Below, in pieces: positions 29,672 to 43,400 of a DNA stretch of 64,000 nt; position 1 is the stretch's first letter; each line of letters starts with the position of its first letter. This DNA is from Chanos chanos. Its lineage: Eukaryota; Chordata; Actinopteri; Gonorynchiformes; Chanidae. Made by a program: the position numbers and the translations under genes. The DNA lies in NCBI RefSeq assembly GCF_902362185.1, contig NC_044504.1, forward strand, positions 20,387,341 through 20,451,340. The letters are read 5' to 3'. Below the pieces are notes generated by a model. That model was not told the DNA's origin. It searched no databases and saw nothing but the letters and a program-made list of their open reading frames with translations.

Positions 29672-30466
29672 TCAGGAGATGGCTACACTGTATGATGGTG
29701 CAGGCTGGTCCTTATTGACCAGCTTCATGGTGTTGGATTCCAGCAGTGCATTTGGGTTTTTCACACTGACTAGTGAAGCTGCCTTGACCATCTGTCGTGA
29801 ATGATGTATCTTGGTGATGCACTCACGGCAACGCTTGCCCACCAGATAGACAATCTCACAGAAGGAGAGGAGGATGCAGGCCAGGCTGGTCACCACCATG
29901 AAGATGGTGAAAATGCGTTTTTCAGTAGGCCGTGAGATGAAGCAGTCCACCACATTGGGACATGGAGCCTGACTGCACTTTACCAGTGAGGGGAAGTGGT
30001 AGCCCTCATAGATGTGGTAAAGCAAGTAGACAAAAGTGCCATCCACCCCCATCTTAAAGACAAGCGTGAGGACATAGGTCCACCAAAGCCCTCCACGCTT
30101 TTTGCCCGTGTTCTGATAGAGACGCTTGCATCCTTCGCCATATTTGAGCCTGTGCTTTCTCTCCCTCTCCTCTCGGTAAGCCACATGCATGACCACCAGC
30201 AGTGATGGGCAGGTGACAAAGATGAGCTGGAGGGCCCATAGGCGCACATGGGACACAGGGAAGAAGTGGTCATAGCAGACGTTGTGGCAGCCTGGCTGGG
30301 CTGTGTTACACTTGAAGTCCTTCTGTTCATCTCCCCACACTTTCTCAGCTGCCACCACAAACACCATCACTCGGAAGAGGAAAACAACGGATAGCCAGAT
30401 GCGGCCAAAGGCAGTGGAGTACCTGTTCACCCCACTTAGGAGGCTCTGAAGAAATGCCCAATTCAT
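29672..30466 (-). CDS. GJB4-like connexin (Cx30.3/Cx34.4 type)
   Basis: A second beta-type gap-junction subunit, 264 aa in one coding exon. The only suitable ATG opens [17 protein letters not shown], which matches human GJB4. Loop 1 has [12 protein letters not shown] and loop 2 has [12 protein letters not shown]; four hydrophobic segments are present. [17 protein letters not shown] and [11 protein letters not shown] also point to GJB4 rather than GJB3. GJB5 or a fish-specific lineage cannot be excluded, so no symbol is given. An acceptor at about 30487 (tctcag|gtttt on the minus strand) marks the start of the coding exon, so a non-coding exon lies upstream, perhaps near 31.2 kb. It stands about 5 kb from the GJB3-like gene on the same strand, an old tandem pair also adjacent in mammals. 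Confidence 0.92.
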   Translation of the reverse strand: MNWAFLQSLLSGVNRYSTAFGRIWLSVVFLFRVMVFVVAAEKVWGDEQKDFKCNTAQPGCHNVCYDHFFPVSHVRLWALQLIFVTCPSLLVVMHVAYREERERKHRLKYGEGCKRLYQNTGKKRGGLWWTYVLTLVFKMGVDGTFVYLLYHIYEGYHFPSLVKCSQAPCPNVVDCFISRPTEKRIFTIFMVVTSLACILLSFCEIVYLVGKRCRECITKIHHSRQMVKAASLVSVKNPNALLESNTMKLVNKDQPAPSYSVAIS

Positions 30467-33204
30467 GACAGAGTGGACCACGAAAACCTGAGATGGATAT
30501 CAAGATAGAAAGACACGATGATGAGTGATTGAAACTTGAACATCTCCATGTAAAAAGACTAGCCTAAAAACAATAAAGAAAGGGAGGGGAGAAAAAGAGT
30601 GAGATAAGAGATACAGCCAGGCATGTTACACGGTTATTATACGAAAACAAAGAGAGTACTCCCTCGCCTCTCCCTACACTCTACCTGTTCCACTCGTTTT
30701 TCAAGCACTGAATAGCCTACTATTAAAGGCAATTCACAACAAGAATAGGTGCGCAAATTAAACTAAAAATATGTATTTTTAAAATTTTCCCGCAACCTAA
30801 ACAAGTTGTGACGTTCTAAGTCGTAAGAGGCCTCCTCAAAATAGTGCTGAATTTGAATAGGTAAACCAACAATCTAAGCACAATCTGTGTACCGAAATTT
30901 TCAAAACAAATCATACTGACAAAATTGCTGATGGAGCAGAATAGCTTAAATGGAAAAAAAAAAACCTTACACTGATTTCCCCGTAAAATACACTGACATT
31001 GCTAACAAAATACAACAGGGAAAAAAAACTTTTGTTACCAAACGGAGCTGAACTGTCCGCCTGACTCCGCTCTTCAATATAAATTGGAAGCTGAGAATTA
31101 AATAGAAGTGGAAAAGGGGGGAAAAACTAACGATCAACTTAAGTAAACGTATGGTGTACTTACAAACACAGATGACCGAGAAGAAAATGTTCGCTGTGGC
31201 TTGTTACTAAGACCCTAAAATCTTACGAGAACTGTTCGGAAGAGAGGAAATGTCTACACTCTCCTTTTTTGAAGATTCCCTTAGATTTCTCAATGCCTGT
31301 GCTCAAGCGGTGGAGGTGGAGTCACATCAATGAGGTTTTTACAGATGGACTTGACTGACAAAAGGTGCGACAGTTATATTTTCAGACAGCTCAAAACATC
31401 TGGATGCCACCTAGTGGAGAATGCAGCCTCTCTTAGTAGTAACCATTGTACTACTTACCGTTCAGAGTATGAAACCAAAGCAAATCAATCTGTAATGATC
31501 GGTAGCTTACTTGCCTTACTTGTAGTATGCAGAAATAACAGCTGCGCTGCAGGCCATGTCGTCAATAATGCTTAATTTAGTCAGGTTCAACAGATTGGTT
31601 AACCACCCAAATATTGCTGATCGGATTTAACTAATATCTAGACGGTGGTTAACCACAAACTGCTTCAGTTCGTGCTTTTTTTTCAAATCCATTAAGGCGA
31701 GTAGGCCTACACATAAAAATCTGGCGAAACCCCAAATGTAGATAGTTAGGACACCAATGCCAAGGTGAATTATAAAGCATCACAATTTTATAAGCCTCAC
31801 AAGCTAAATAATTTCTAATTATCATTGCTGTCACAATATTATTAAGTTGTCTGGGCGGCAGATAAACATAAATTCGTAAAGATGTCGTTTTATGTAGTAT
31901 GTTACTTAAAAAGGTGGCTTTAGCGTTTGATTTCCTTGATATGCTACCACACCGGAAAAGCCTGAAGCAGACTTTCAGAAAATAAATCGAAGAAATGAAG
32001 GAGACAGAGCAGACCTAAGAGGAGCAGCTCCAGTGCAACAAAAGTGTCTAAAAAGGAGGTCGTGAAACAACTCCTCTGACTGCGGCGGCTTGCATGTACC
32101 TTCTTGTGAGCCTCAGAATATTCGATCAAGCATTGGTCTTCCGCCCCTAAGGATGTATTGACCTCAAAGTTGAAGGACAAATCAATAAAGATATATTTAT
32201 ATATATAACCTATGTTTACTATTGTGGGTTATATATGTGTACAAATATACGACTTTTTTCTGATTTATTGCAATACATACGCATGAATACGTTTCATTTT
32301 CATTTTTTGCTTTACGCTTTTATAGGCTACGAGTGGGCATTCATTCTTGCATTTGTTGAGTGATAGCTACAACTGTCTATTATCTATCATTTAATTAAAT
32401 TACTTCTTTTCTCCATATGAATGGACACACTTCCACAATACAGTAGCTGTTAAAGATAGGGTCAGTTATGGAAGATCTTTTCATACTACTTAACATCTTG
32501 CAATTGGTGTATAGTCAAAATTGTACTTTCAGTGGTGTGACCTAATGTTTCAGAAATAAGATTCATTGTGTCACCCTTAGCATTTAGTACGATTCATGTT
32601 TTGATTCGTGAACTAAAAATACGCTAAAAAGTCAGCATGTGCTACATTTATAAAGAGGTCTAAGGTTGCAGGATCGCTCGCTAGATGGCACTACTTTTTT
32701 GTGAATTATTATGTGCCGTCATAGCAACCACGGCACCTACATACAAAACACTTCAAACATTGACTGTAAAAATGTTAGCACAGCAGTGTTTGTCTGCAGA
32801 GCGTTGAAACCGAGTCAAATTCCATAACTGACTTGATGCAACGTCATATAATTGATTCATTAATTTTGTACTTAATTGTACTAGTTGTGGTGCGCGTTAC
32901 GCTGTGTGCTGATAGAAAAGCGGTAAGAGCTTTTCTTACCCCTGCACAAATGGAAGATTTCACTTGCACTAAACCACGAGCAATTTCCTGTGTAAGATAA
33001 TTTTTAAGAATTCAACACACAACCCACCTTCAAAACTGAGGCTTGGGAAATACTTGGTTTTTAAAAAGGGAAGGGTACTCCGATAATAATTGCATGAACA
33101 AAACAAGAACTGAGATTCGTTTCTGACAGACATTTTAACGTTAGCCCCTTTTTAGGTACCTTCGTTCAATCAATAGCCCCTAGGATTCTCTAGCAAATAA
33201 ATCA

Positions 33205-33256
<52 letters not shown>

Positions 33257-34465
33257 CAGTATCTATCAGATAAAACATACGCATTGAGTCAGTCTGGGAA
33301 GGAGACGGACACATACCCACAAAATCCATATTAAAACTCAACATTTCAGACACACACTTGTGACACAAGAAATCAGTGAGGAACTGATTTTGACTTAGCA
33401 AATTCACAGGCTCAGTGGAGTAGATTTTCTTATACAGATCAACTCACCTTGGACACAATAAATTTTGTGGATTGGTTTGTAAGAAAGACTAGTCTTGAAC
33501 CAAATCATATTTTAGATAGGAAATCTCTGTAAAGAACACAGTTTAATTAAAGACCTGTCTTAACCTTTATCTGAGAAATATGCTTGTTGCATCACAGAAA
33601 ACTATCTGTTACAGAGAGAACAAAAAATGGGTATTTATTTCATTGAAACTGTACAACAGTTGCTGATACATCGTTTGCATGAAAAGGTATTGTTGACAAA
33701 TTCATTTTTCTGCAACCACTTTTAATAAAGCATTATTAACAAATATATAAGCCTCATTCTGTAGATGATACTTTAAATCACTTTAGACTGCTTGGTAACC
33801 TAATTCAGAACTCACTTTTTGTTTTCTCAAACAGCCCTTTCAGCTGTTATTAAACAGACTGGACATAATTCCTTGCCCAACATTGCACAAAGGACAGAGA
33901 AAAAGAAAGAGAAACACAAAGGGGAGGGTTGTGTGTGCATGTGAAAAACATAAGCAAGATGACATAACAAAGAATAGATGAAAATATTCAACAAAGTTGT
34001 TCAATTAAAAAAAAAAAAAAAAAAATCGGATGTGGTTGCAGGACTACATACACTGTACTTGCAGAATACAGATGCATGTAGACCAAAACTTAGTCAGATC
34101 CCACAACACGTGCCTTTCACGTGACTGTACTGCGCTACGCAGTATACCATGACTCAAGCATCACTATTCAGTAGAGGCAGTCAGAGGGGTATGCAGTCTA
34201 TAGAGTGGAGTTAAGAGATCGGTTTCCTACAGATTATTCTAAGACACGGTTCCCATTCGTAGTGCATTCTGTTATGCACTGGACAATGGTACCTCAGGCT
34301 CTGATGCTCAGGTCACTGTGGTCAATGAAGCCCCAGAAACCTTTACCTTTTTTCCTGTTTTTGTTCAAATAAAATCAAAACATGAAAAATAATAATAAAA
34401 AAAGCATATAAATCTTTCAGGGTTCATTTTATTTCTGTTGTTCAATACCCCACCCCCACCCCGAC
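30467..34465. other. Intergenic between connexin and WDR43
   Basis: No conserved exon is recognised. It should contain the promoter of the GJB4-like gene and, next to WDR43, that gene's 3' UTR (poly(A) signal, TTTATT on +, at 34428-34433). An AT run is at 33209-33256. The break between the human 1p-like and 2p-like gene blocks falls here. Confidence 0.45.
33209..33256. repeat. (AT)n microsatellite
   Basis: An uninterrupted AT dinucleotide run of about 48 bases. Confidence 0.9.
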
Positions 34466-37400
34466 TCATTCCTCCTCGCTCTCATTTTCTGGATCCAAGT
34501 CCGAATCACCATTTGCTTTGGACTCTTTCATATCCTCTTCATCTTCCTCATCTGCGTGGTTTTCTTTTTCCTCCGTCACATCCATTCCCTCTTCCTCCTC
34601 CTCCTCTTCTTCCCAGTTCTGTGAGAAGTTCAGTGATTTGACTTAAAAGGTATCCACTGACAGATTTAAAGTAAATGTGTTGTGGCTTCTCTGACATTTC
34701 CATTTCTTACTGATGTGACTGTTTGAGATACCATACATCATGTCAGAATAAAACTACATGCATGAGACAAGTGTGACCAAGCTTACAGAATTATACTCGA
34801 TGTTTAAGTGTGTTTGTAAGCAACTGTGTTATTCCTATTGTATGCTACTTACATCAGAATCATCCGCTGGTCGACCTTCATCATCTGAACCTTCGTCTTC
34901 ATCAGAGGAGTCTGCAATAAAAAAAAGTAAGGTCATTCAAAAGATACAGTACACCATATGGTCATATTATTTCATAGTCTTAATGTTACAAACAAAACAA
35001 GAAAATGAAAAAAACAAAGGACAAAAAAAAGAAACGGGACATTTTGCTCATGGTAGCCCATCAAACAAGTACAAGCACTGAAACTATTTCTCTGAGAGAT
35101 CCTTTTCTGTCTCAATTGCAAACACCCGGCAGGCGACTTGTATTTGAGATTGCTTGTGTATAGCTGAAAAGAAGCATACCCCAACTGGCTCTCTACAATA
35201 TCAGTAACCCCCACTGCGCTATCAGAGATAGAAGGGAGGGTACCTTTCTCTGAATTACATATACATAGCAGGATCATTTGTCTCTACAGGGAGAGAAACC
35301 ATGTCAAAATGCAAGTTGGCTACGGTCTTTTGCAACTTCTACATTCAACAACGAGGGGTGGGTGTGCAAAGCTCACTGTGAGCATTGCTCCCTGGAAATG
35401 AGTTTCAACAGGAAGGCTACAAGCAATCCCCTCAGTCATGTAGAGCTAAAGGCTTTAATGTCCCACTTTTATACCAACTTCATAGCACAGGATATAAAAC
35501 AAACAAACAAACAAAAAACAGTGAGTCCAACACAATCAGGAATTTCAGAATCATTTTGTGCTCTTGTTTTGTACATAAATGGACAAATATGGGCTAAAAC
35601 AGTGACTTTCCTCAGGGGATGCATTCTTCCCTATCTTTGGATCAAATCTCAAACGTTCCTAACTAGTGGTCGACCGATATGCATTTTTTAGGGCCGATAT
35701 TCATCGCATTTGACTGTTACAATAACAAAACTACATAAAGGAAATAATAATGAATTTGTTTGCAGAGACCTTCAATATGATCAATCTGCCATAACCTTAA
35801 CATGTTCATTCACTGCCCAACAACATACTAACGAAGGTTCCCTTAAAGTTGCTTTATATTTCGTGTAAACATAAACAATTTACTGACGGGTGGGTTGTCA
35901 GGGCGTGAGTGTGGTAGCTGAAACCTCACTTGAGGGAAAACAAAAAGAACACAGTTAAGAGTACAGTAATAGCTCCCACGCAGTTGCCATACGAGTGCTT
36001 TACCCCTTCAGAAGCATTTGTTTTGAAATTTTGAGAAAAACGAATATACCGTGATATATACCGTTACAGTCTATGCTTCAAATTACACCATGATATAAAT
36101 TGGTAAATTTTAGGCCACACTACCCAACCCTAGTTCAGATATCACATAACACTTCAGTAATCCCAGATCAGAAGGATAAAGCTGTAATATCAGCAAAACC
36201 GATATGAGGAGGCCGATACCGATACAGACCGATAAGTGTCAAAAGGGGCCGATATATCGGCAAAACCGATATATCTGTCGACCTCTAGTGGTCACCAATA
36301 TCAACCACTCACAACCCACTTCATGGTTTTATTGCAGACATGGTTCAGCCCAGTATAGGAAGGACTTGAGGGCTACGCTCAGATCAACAGTATAGTTTTA
36401 CGTGAAGAGACACCCATTAATAAACCTCATTCCCTAGCAGGACAAAGAGGCTTTCTTTTCTTTGTGGTTGAGCAGCAGAACACACAACAAGTTCTCCAGA
36501 GGAGTTGGAAACACATCTGAAGGAGCCATGCCTCTCCCGCACCAGCCTCCCAGACAACAAGTTTGAGAACCTCAGGTTCATACAGTTCAACCACTTTCTT
36601 ACGAGAAGAAACACTGGGAATTGACAAATTACTGTAGGCCTAGGGGTTCTCAGCAGATAATGAGCATTATGGAAGCGGAATTCTTTCAACAACTGAATTC
36701 ATTTTAAAATACTTTACATTGATTCATTTGGCAGAAGCTTTATGCACAAGTGCAACAGCATAGTAAACAGAAAATAATTTAGCTGTGCTCTTCATAGTAA
36801 AGGTCACCACAGTACACTATTTAACAGAGATGGCTTGATTTATGTTCCACTGTACTCTTGGCTGTAGTGGTGGAAGCTTATAATACCCCAGTCATATTCT
36901 AATTCTTATCACCTCTACAATTCTAATGTCAACTCCAGTCCTGAGGGCCCCTTGCCCTGCGCATCTTTGTTTTAACTCTTCATTATCACAGGTAATTGAG
37001 CTAATCAAGGGCTTGATGACTAATTGATCAGTGGAATCACACATGTCAGTCCTGAGTTAAAACAAAGGCATGCAGGACAGGTGCCCTCAGGGCTGGAGTT
37101 GAGAATCACCGGCTTACAAGATGCACATCTTCCTTTAAATAAAAATTAAACATGAAATGTGAGACAGAAAGACTGATGATAAATTGTGTGATTTCTGCTC
37201 TTACCCTCTTCATAGACTAGTTTGGCGGTGTGATCCAGGTCACCGATTTTCTGGGCACTGTTTGTTGTCGCCACCTGGTGGTGAGATAATAATATTGGTA
37301 AGGATCCCTAAACTCTAAATGTGACGTGAACTTGTTCGCATACAGACTATTGTGTTCGAAAATTTAAAAACTGATGTAACAGTAATAGAGCACAATGTCA

Positions 37401-40400
37401 AACGAATGGATGAAACACCTGTTTTGTTTAAAACACTGCAGATTTCTGCACGAGCATTAAAACATAAGTGAAAATTTAGCTTGTTGATGTGTAGTGCAGT
37501 GATGCTGCTTTAGAAAAACAACAACGTACCTGTGTTATTAGCAGGTATAGCTTGCCATGCAGCCTGGTTACTTGGTGGTACACTTTCACTCTACTCTCAA
37601 TCATGTGATAGAGCTTTCCAAGCTGGGATACCAAATCAGGAAGCTGTCACAAATAGCCAAAAAGAAAAGTATGTCAAAACAACAAATATTAAACGCATAC
37701 ACAACAAATAATTGAAAATGATTTCCATTGGCAAAATTCTTTACAAAAGTGGCCAACAACAAGGGGACAGACACAGTGGCATACCGTGGATAAGTATGAG
37801 GTGTGTTGTGTTAACACAGCCTTCAGCCACTGGACGCTGTATATTGCACTGCAGAGAAAAAGAAGAGAAACAGAGTTAAGAAATTCTGTTTCTTAATCAT
37901 ATATTCTTTTTGGGAAAATGATTAACAAGAGAGCTTCACTTACGAATATGGATGCCCCTGCAACCTTCTTGAAAGCTAGTGAATAAAAGAAAAGATAAAG
38001 AAACCTCAGTCCCACAAAAGAACAAATTAGAGGCTAATTTGTCAAGTACAGAAATGGCTTTAAAAGAGATTGCATAATTTAACAGTGTCATTTTACTGGA
38101 GGAATTGCAAGGAATTGCACTAACCCAGAAACAGATGTATGTAACGCTTTCATCTGTGGACAATTTCCGCTATTAGCATATAGCATTTTAGAATCTGACT
38201 CTCGCTCTCTACTAGACACTACACACAAGCTCTTACCTCCTCAACCAATGGCAAGATAGCTGGAAGTGGTAACTGTGAAACTGTTTTCTTTATCAACACC
38301 TCTTTGTGTATTTGAAGTATTTTCTGTAAATGGCAGAGAGACATGAAGTTGACAGAGATGGAGAGGTTAACATGCCAATGCAAATTTGACCCTGTTAGTA
38401 AAACAGTAAATTTATTATTAAATTTAATGTCACTGCATGTATGAACATAAGCTCTACGAAACACTCCACTTAATCAGATCAACAATCAGTCAAATTAAGA
38501 ACAAAAATCTGAATCCAAACCGTACAAGGATGGCAAAAGTGTCCAAGTGTCATATCACGTGAGGTCTACTGAGTGTGAAGTGTGTGTGGACTCACATTTA
38601 GGATCTTTTGGTCTCTGCTCTCCAGGCCTTGCACCAGGAGCACAGCATAGCTGTCTGTCTGCAGTGAGATGGCCCCTTTAGCACTCCCCTTTCCACGAGC
38701 AGCACTCAAATCTATCTGCTCCAAACGCTCCTCTATAGACATCTACAAAGAGATGGGGAGAATGGGAGAGGATGATTGAAAGTTTACATTTTCAGTAAAC
38801 ATAAGGTTCATTTTCAAAATCCTTTCAAATACCCATCAAACCCCAAATGCAATATAACTCTCATCTTAGAAATGTATGAAAACATCACTTGCCTCTTGTA
38901 CTTCTGTGCTGCTAGGTCCTTTCTTTCTTTTCTCTGGTTCATTACCAGAAACTTTAATTGGTGCTTGGTGACCGGGAAGCCCAGGAATCAGAACTTTACT
39001 CTGTCTCTCATTGACAATGGGCGTCTTCACCTGAAACATCCATTTTCAGTCTGTTCAGCCAACATACAGTCTAAATCTTATACTACATACAATTTGACAG
39101 TAACCATATGAAGGAGGTTGGATTAAGTGCAGCAAGGTTATGGATAAGAGTTATAAGATGCTGACACAGGCTCTGTAACAAAAACTTTTTTTGCAGAGTG
39201 TATATTGTACAGTACCACAGAACACATTACCTTGGACACCTCTGTGTCTACAGAGAGAGACAGGGTAGTGTGCAGATCCCGGACTAAGCAGACATGTCTC
39301 TCTGATGTATTCGCTGCCTGCAAGCAAATTAAGACATTCAACTGAGTCAAACACTGGCCTGCTCACCTTTTGGATCAGAGGGTACAGTCATGACTATCTG
39401 CAGTCATCAAGTGGTCCTTTACATGTCAGCTTCATGAACCATACAGTATTGATCACAGTGAACAACTCAGCTCGCTTGCTCCAAATCTGTGCTTCTCAAA
39501 CTAAAGTGCGAAGCTCTGCTTGTTAAAATGATGCTGTTTAAGGAACATGAGGAGTTATCACCACTAACAGCAGTGTCTCACTGTTACTCACCGTTCGCTC
39601 TATGACGGGCTGCAAGTGGTTGCCATATGCCAACAGCAGGTTCTGTTTGTCTGAGCAAAGAGATGCTGCCAAAAGGGGAACGGGGACGGGTGTGTCCCCC
39701 TCGCCTGCCTTAGGCCCAACCCCTGACACTTGGAGAGAGCAGGAAGGGGAGAGGGGTTTCTTACATGGCCTGAGAGAAACAGAGAGAAAAGAGTGAGTAA
39801 ACTCTCAGAAGCAATACATTAGCATGAGTTTAAAATGTGGGATGTGAGTGAGCACACATGGAATAAAGACAGGATTAAGCAAAGATACAAAAAGGTGGAG
39901 AGCCACTGTAACAGAATGACATTTTCAGAGCAACACTTCCAAAGAGAAAGAGAAGGTATAGAGAGGAAGACATTTCAAAAGGGACAGAAGTTTGGAATGA
40001 TTGAAAAGATGACTAACCCATTGAGAAAGTGCTCAAAGAGATGTAGCTGCCCATCCTTACACACCACTGCTAACCTCACTGCCTGCAAACACACACAAAA
40101 AAATGCAAAACGCCAAAGAATCACTAAGCGTTCATTCAATTACTGTCCAGCCGGACGACATACCAGAGAAAACTAAAAAACCCCTCAACATCACCAAAAA
40201 ACGTTTTTTTTTTAACCATCTCACTCGAGTATACTGTGTTTCAATGTGCTCACCTCATCTTTACTTTCAGATGTTAGGAGGTCAACATACTGGGGTTCGT
40301 CGGTCAGAGTGAAAGACACAACAGAGTTCTTATCCTTTCCGTCTGAGCGCACTTGCCTGAGAAAAAGAGGTGGCTCATTAAGCCTGGCTCATACAAACAA

Positions 40401-43400
40401 ACAGCATCACCTACAAACACAGTACCAGTTTACATTCTGGATGGACAGGGAGAAGGACAAAGAAGATTGAGTCTGAACCCACCACACGCTCAGCAGACGG
40501 TCTTGAGCTGCTCCAGAGAGGAAGTAGAGGCCATCGCTGTCTGGAGGTCGTGTTGTGGCAAAGCACAGGGTCGTTACCATGGTTGAGTGACCTGTGAACT
40601 TCTGAAAATGGGATAGAAGCAAGGAGCTGAACATCTTCAATAGATTTAAAATCTTCCATATGTGTTAAACACAGATGAAGCATTTGGATGTAAAGAAGTT
40701 GAGAGTAAGAGCAATCTGTCCTTCGCTGGCCCGGTGGATTCTCTGAGACTTCACTCACCCTGTACACCTCTTTGGTCTCCAGGTTCCACATCTTGATGGT
40801 CATCCCAGCTGAGAGAAGCAGCTTTCCATCTGGACTTACACTCAGGCTAGTCACTGCTGCTCTGTCTGCTTTCCATTTACTGTAAAGAGACACAGATACA
40901 CACACACAGAAAAATTTCTAGGTGAATATACATGTTGTGGGGGAACATACAAAATTCTGGGGGTGTGGGGATCGACCTGCATAATCTTAATGGGTCTCAC
41001 TGCAAATTCTTAACATTCTTCTAGAACTTGCACACGTGACATCACTGTCTCATTAATTAGATGAATACACAGTGTAAGCCTCAATCTTCCAGGTTCCTCC
41101 CCACAGTCAATTAACCTGAAGTAATCTGCTGACAAAACACTAAGCAAACACGGTTCATGCACCAGTAGCAACTCAAACTGAAGCTCTTTTCAGTGCACTT
41201 AACTTCCGACTTAAAGCCAACTTCTAAACTCACTGCACAATGCTTTACAGTCGCCTTTGAGACATAAACACAAAAATCCTTGTACACCACATTTTAGTCT
41301 TTAGGCTAACCACATGAAAGCAAATTTTCATTCTACCCCCGCTCCAATACTCCTGCCTTTGACTAGCTGAATCAGGTGTTTCAGTATTGACTGGACCAAA
41401 GCTCTGCAATTCTGAAGGTCCCTGTAACCGGATTTGGTAGCCATCAAAAACACTGGCTTACAGAAGCAGACCCAAGTAATTAATGAATAAGGTGATAATG
41501 ATTATGATGAACATGGCAGAACGCACCAGCGTGTTTTGCCTGTCTGTAAGTCCCATTCTGCTATGTGTGTGTCATCTGACCCACTGTAGAGCAAAGTGTC
41601 CTCTGGATGCCACTGCACACTGTTCACTCCTCCGTTGTGTCCTCCATCCTGAGAGAGAGAGTGAGAGAATAAACAAAAGCGTGTGTTGCGGTTACTAGCA
41701 CTACACAGAAAGTTATTCACATGGCTGACATCACAGGATCCAATAACTGCAACTTTGCACTGTCCTTATAGTATTCTTGTTTTTGTAAAATTGTACAAAA
41801 ATCACTTTCTTTTACAATGAAAGCTAACCTTGGGTATTCTGCTAACAAATGAAAACTCAAGTTCAAAACGAATCCATTTTCCAGCTGACTACACTTGTTG
41901 CAAAATGCTGAAAAAATATTAAAATGTGAAACCATTCAGGGGCGCTTCAGTGACTGACAGCTTGCAATTAATCACAGTTGAGAGCTTCAAGGATTCATCA
42001 AAAACACACATTTAAAATGTACACTGAGCAGCAGAATAAGTGGAGTGGAACTATACACATTTGGGTATAGAGGGAACATTGAGGTGCTTACCAGTGTACA
42101 GTGTAGTGCCCCTTTCACTGTGCTGTAGATTAGGATACTGCCTGCTGCTGTGCCTAGGGCCAACAGATCTGCCTTCTCCACCACCTGTCCTGCATCTGAT
42201 TTCCTCTTCTTTCTCAGCGGCCCCTCCTGATGTTCCACGCACAAATACACCGTGAGAAACAAACTCCACTAATTAACAAGTTGGGGAAATGAGTGTAGTG
42301 TATAATGAAGGTGGATAATAATTTCAGCCTCTGCATTAAGTGTCACAGCAGGGCTCTTGATTGATTTAACAACAGTTGTGAGACGTTTTCATATCTGTAA
42401 ACCATTAATTATTATTTTATAAACCCATACAGAAGCCAGGCCATTTATCATCATTTAAGGAATATTTCACAGTCTGTCACTAAACTAATGTTTCATATAT
42501 CATTCCAGAAAGTAAATTCTAGAGTTGTAACCTAGAAGGGGGATCAAGATCACGTAAAGCTTTAGAGTTAGAAAGTACTCTTGTTTATCAGAACTTGCTT
42601 AGCAAGCGCTTTTCCGATTCCTTTATCCCTCTGCACCTGTTGAAGCAAAGTGGGGAAACTAACTTACATGTTCTGCTTAACAGAGAGAACTTCCCTTATA
42701 GTTAAGAGAATCTAACCTTAACTTCTTAAGACCGAATCACACACAAGTGTCTTTGTCAGCGTCACGTTGTATTTTAAGAAATGATGAGCCCAAATTGTGA
42801 GGATCTTGTTAACTTTCTTTCGGGGTAGAGTTAATGACTGCGGCAACTAAAGTAAAACAATAATAATGCAGAGAGGTCGATAATTATCCATCAAAATGGA
42901 CTCAGAAACCAAGTAACAACTTAGGTTAGCAACCACAAGTCGATATACTGACCTGCGCCACATAACGGATTGTAAAGTCTTATAACGTAAAGTTAACGAT
43001 GATGATTTGTGAGACATCGCTGTATTCATCTTCATGAATAGTCACATTATGATATTTAACCAAAGAAAGTATTTAGAGTGCGTTTTGTCAAGGGGAAAAA
43101 AAGAGTCACGTAGCCATCTTACGAACATGTGGGACAAACATGTGCGTGCAATTGCTGAACAGTAAGTTAGCTGGTAGCTCTGCTCGCTAATAGTCTGCCA
43201 AATTCCACTTCAGCAACGGCAGGCTTAAAATCTGTCGCACTATACGTGTACAAGAGCCTACCTGAATTCACATTCCAGTAAATCGCAAAGACAGTAAAAG
43301 CGTTTTCAGTAATTATGAAAACTTAACCGGATACGCTAGCTCTACTGACTAGGCCAATAACCCGTGCAACTCTATGGAAAACTGCCCCCCACATACCTTT

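Noticed and set aside
31944-32180. Minus-strand frame with a hydrophobic stretch (FVALELLLLGLLCLLHFF)
   Set aside because: It looks like a small membrane protein, but the frame begins at a TTG and not an ATG, no acceptor is evident, and I recognise no family.
38803-38872. Possible C/D snoRNA in WDR43 intron 10
   Set aside because: A CTGA and an outer pairing TACATTT/AAATGTA exist, but the C box (AAGATGA) is off-consensus and the stem is not adjacent to it.
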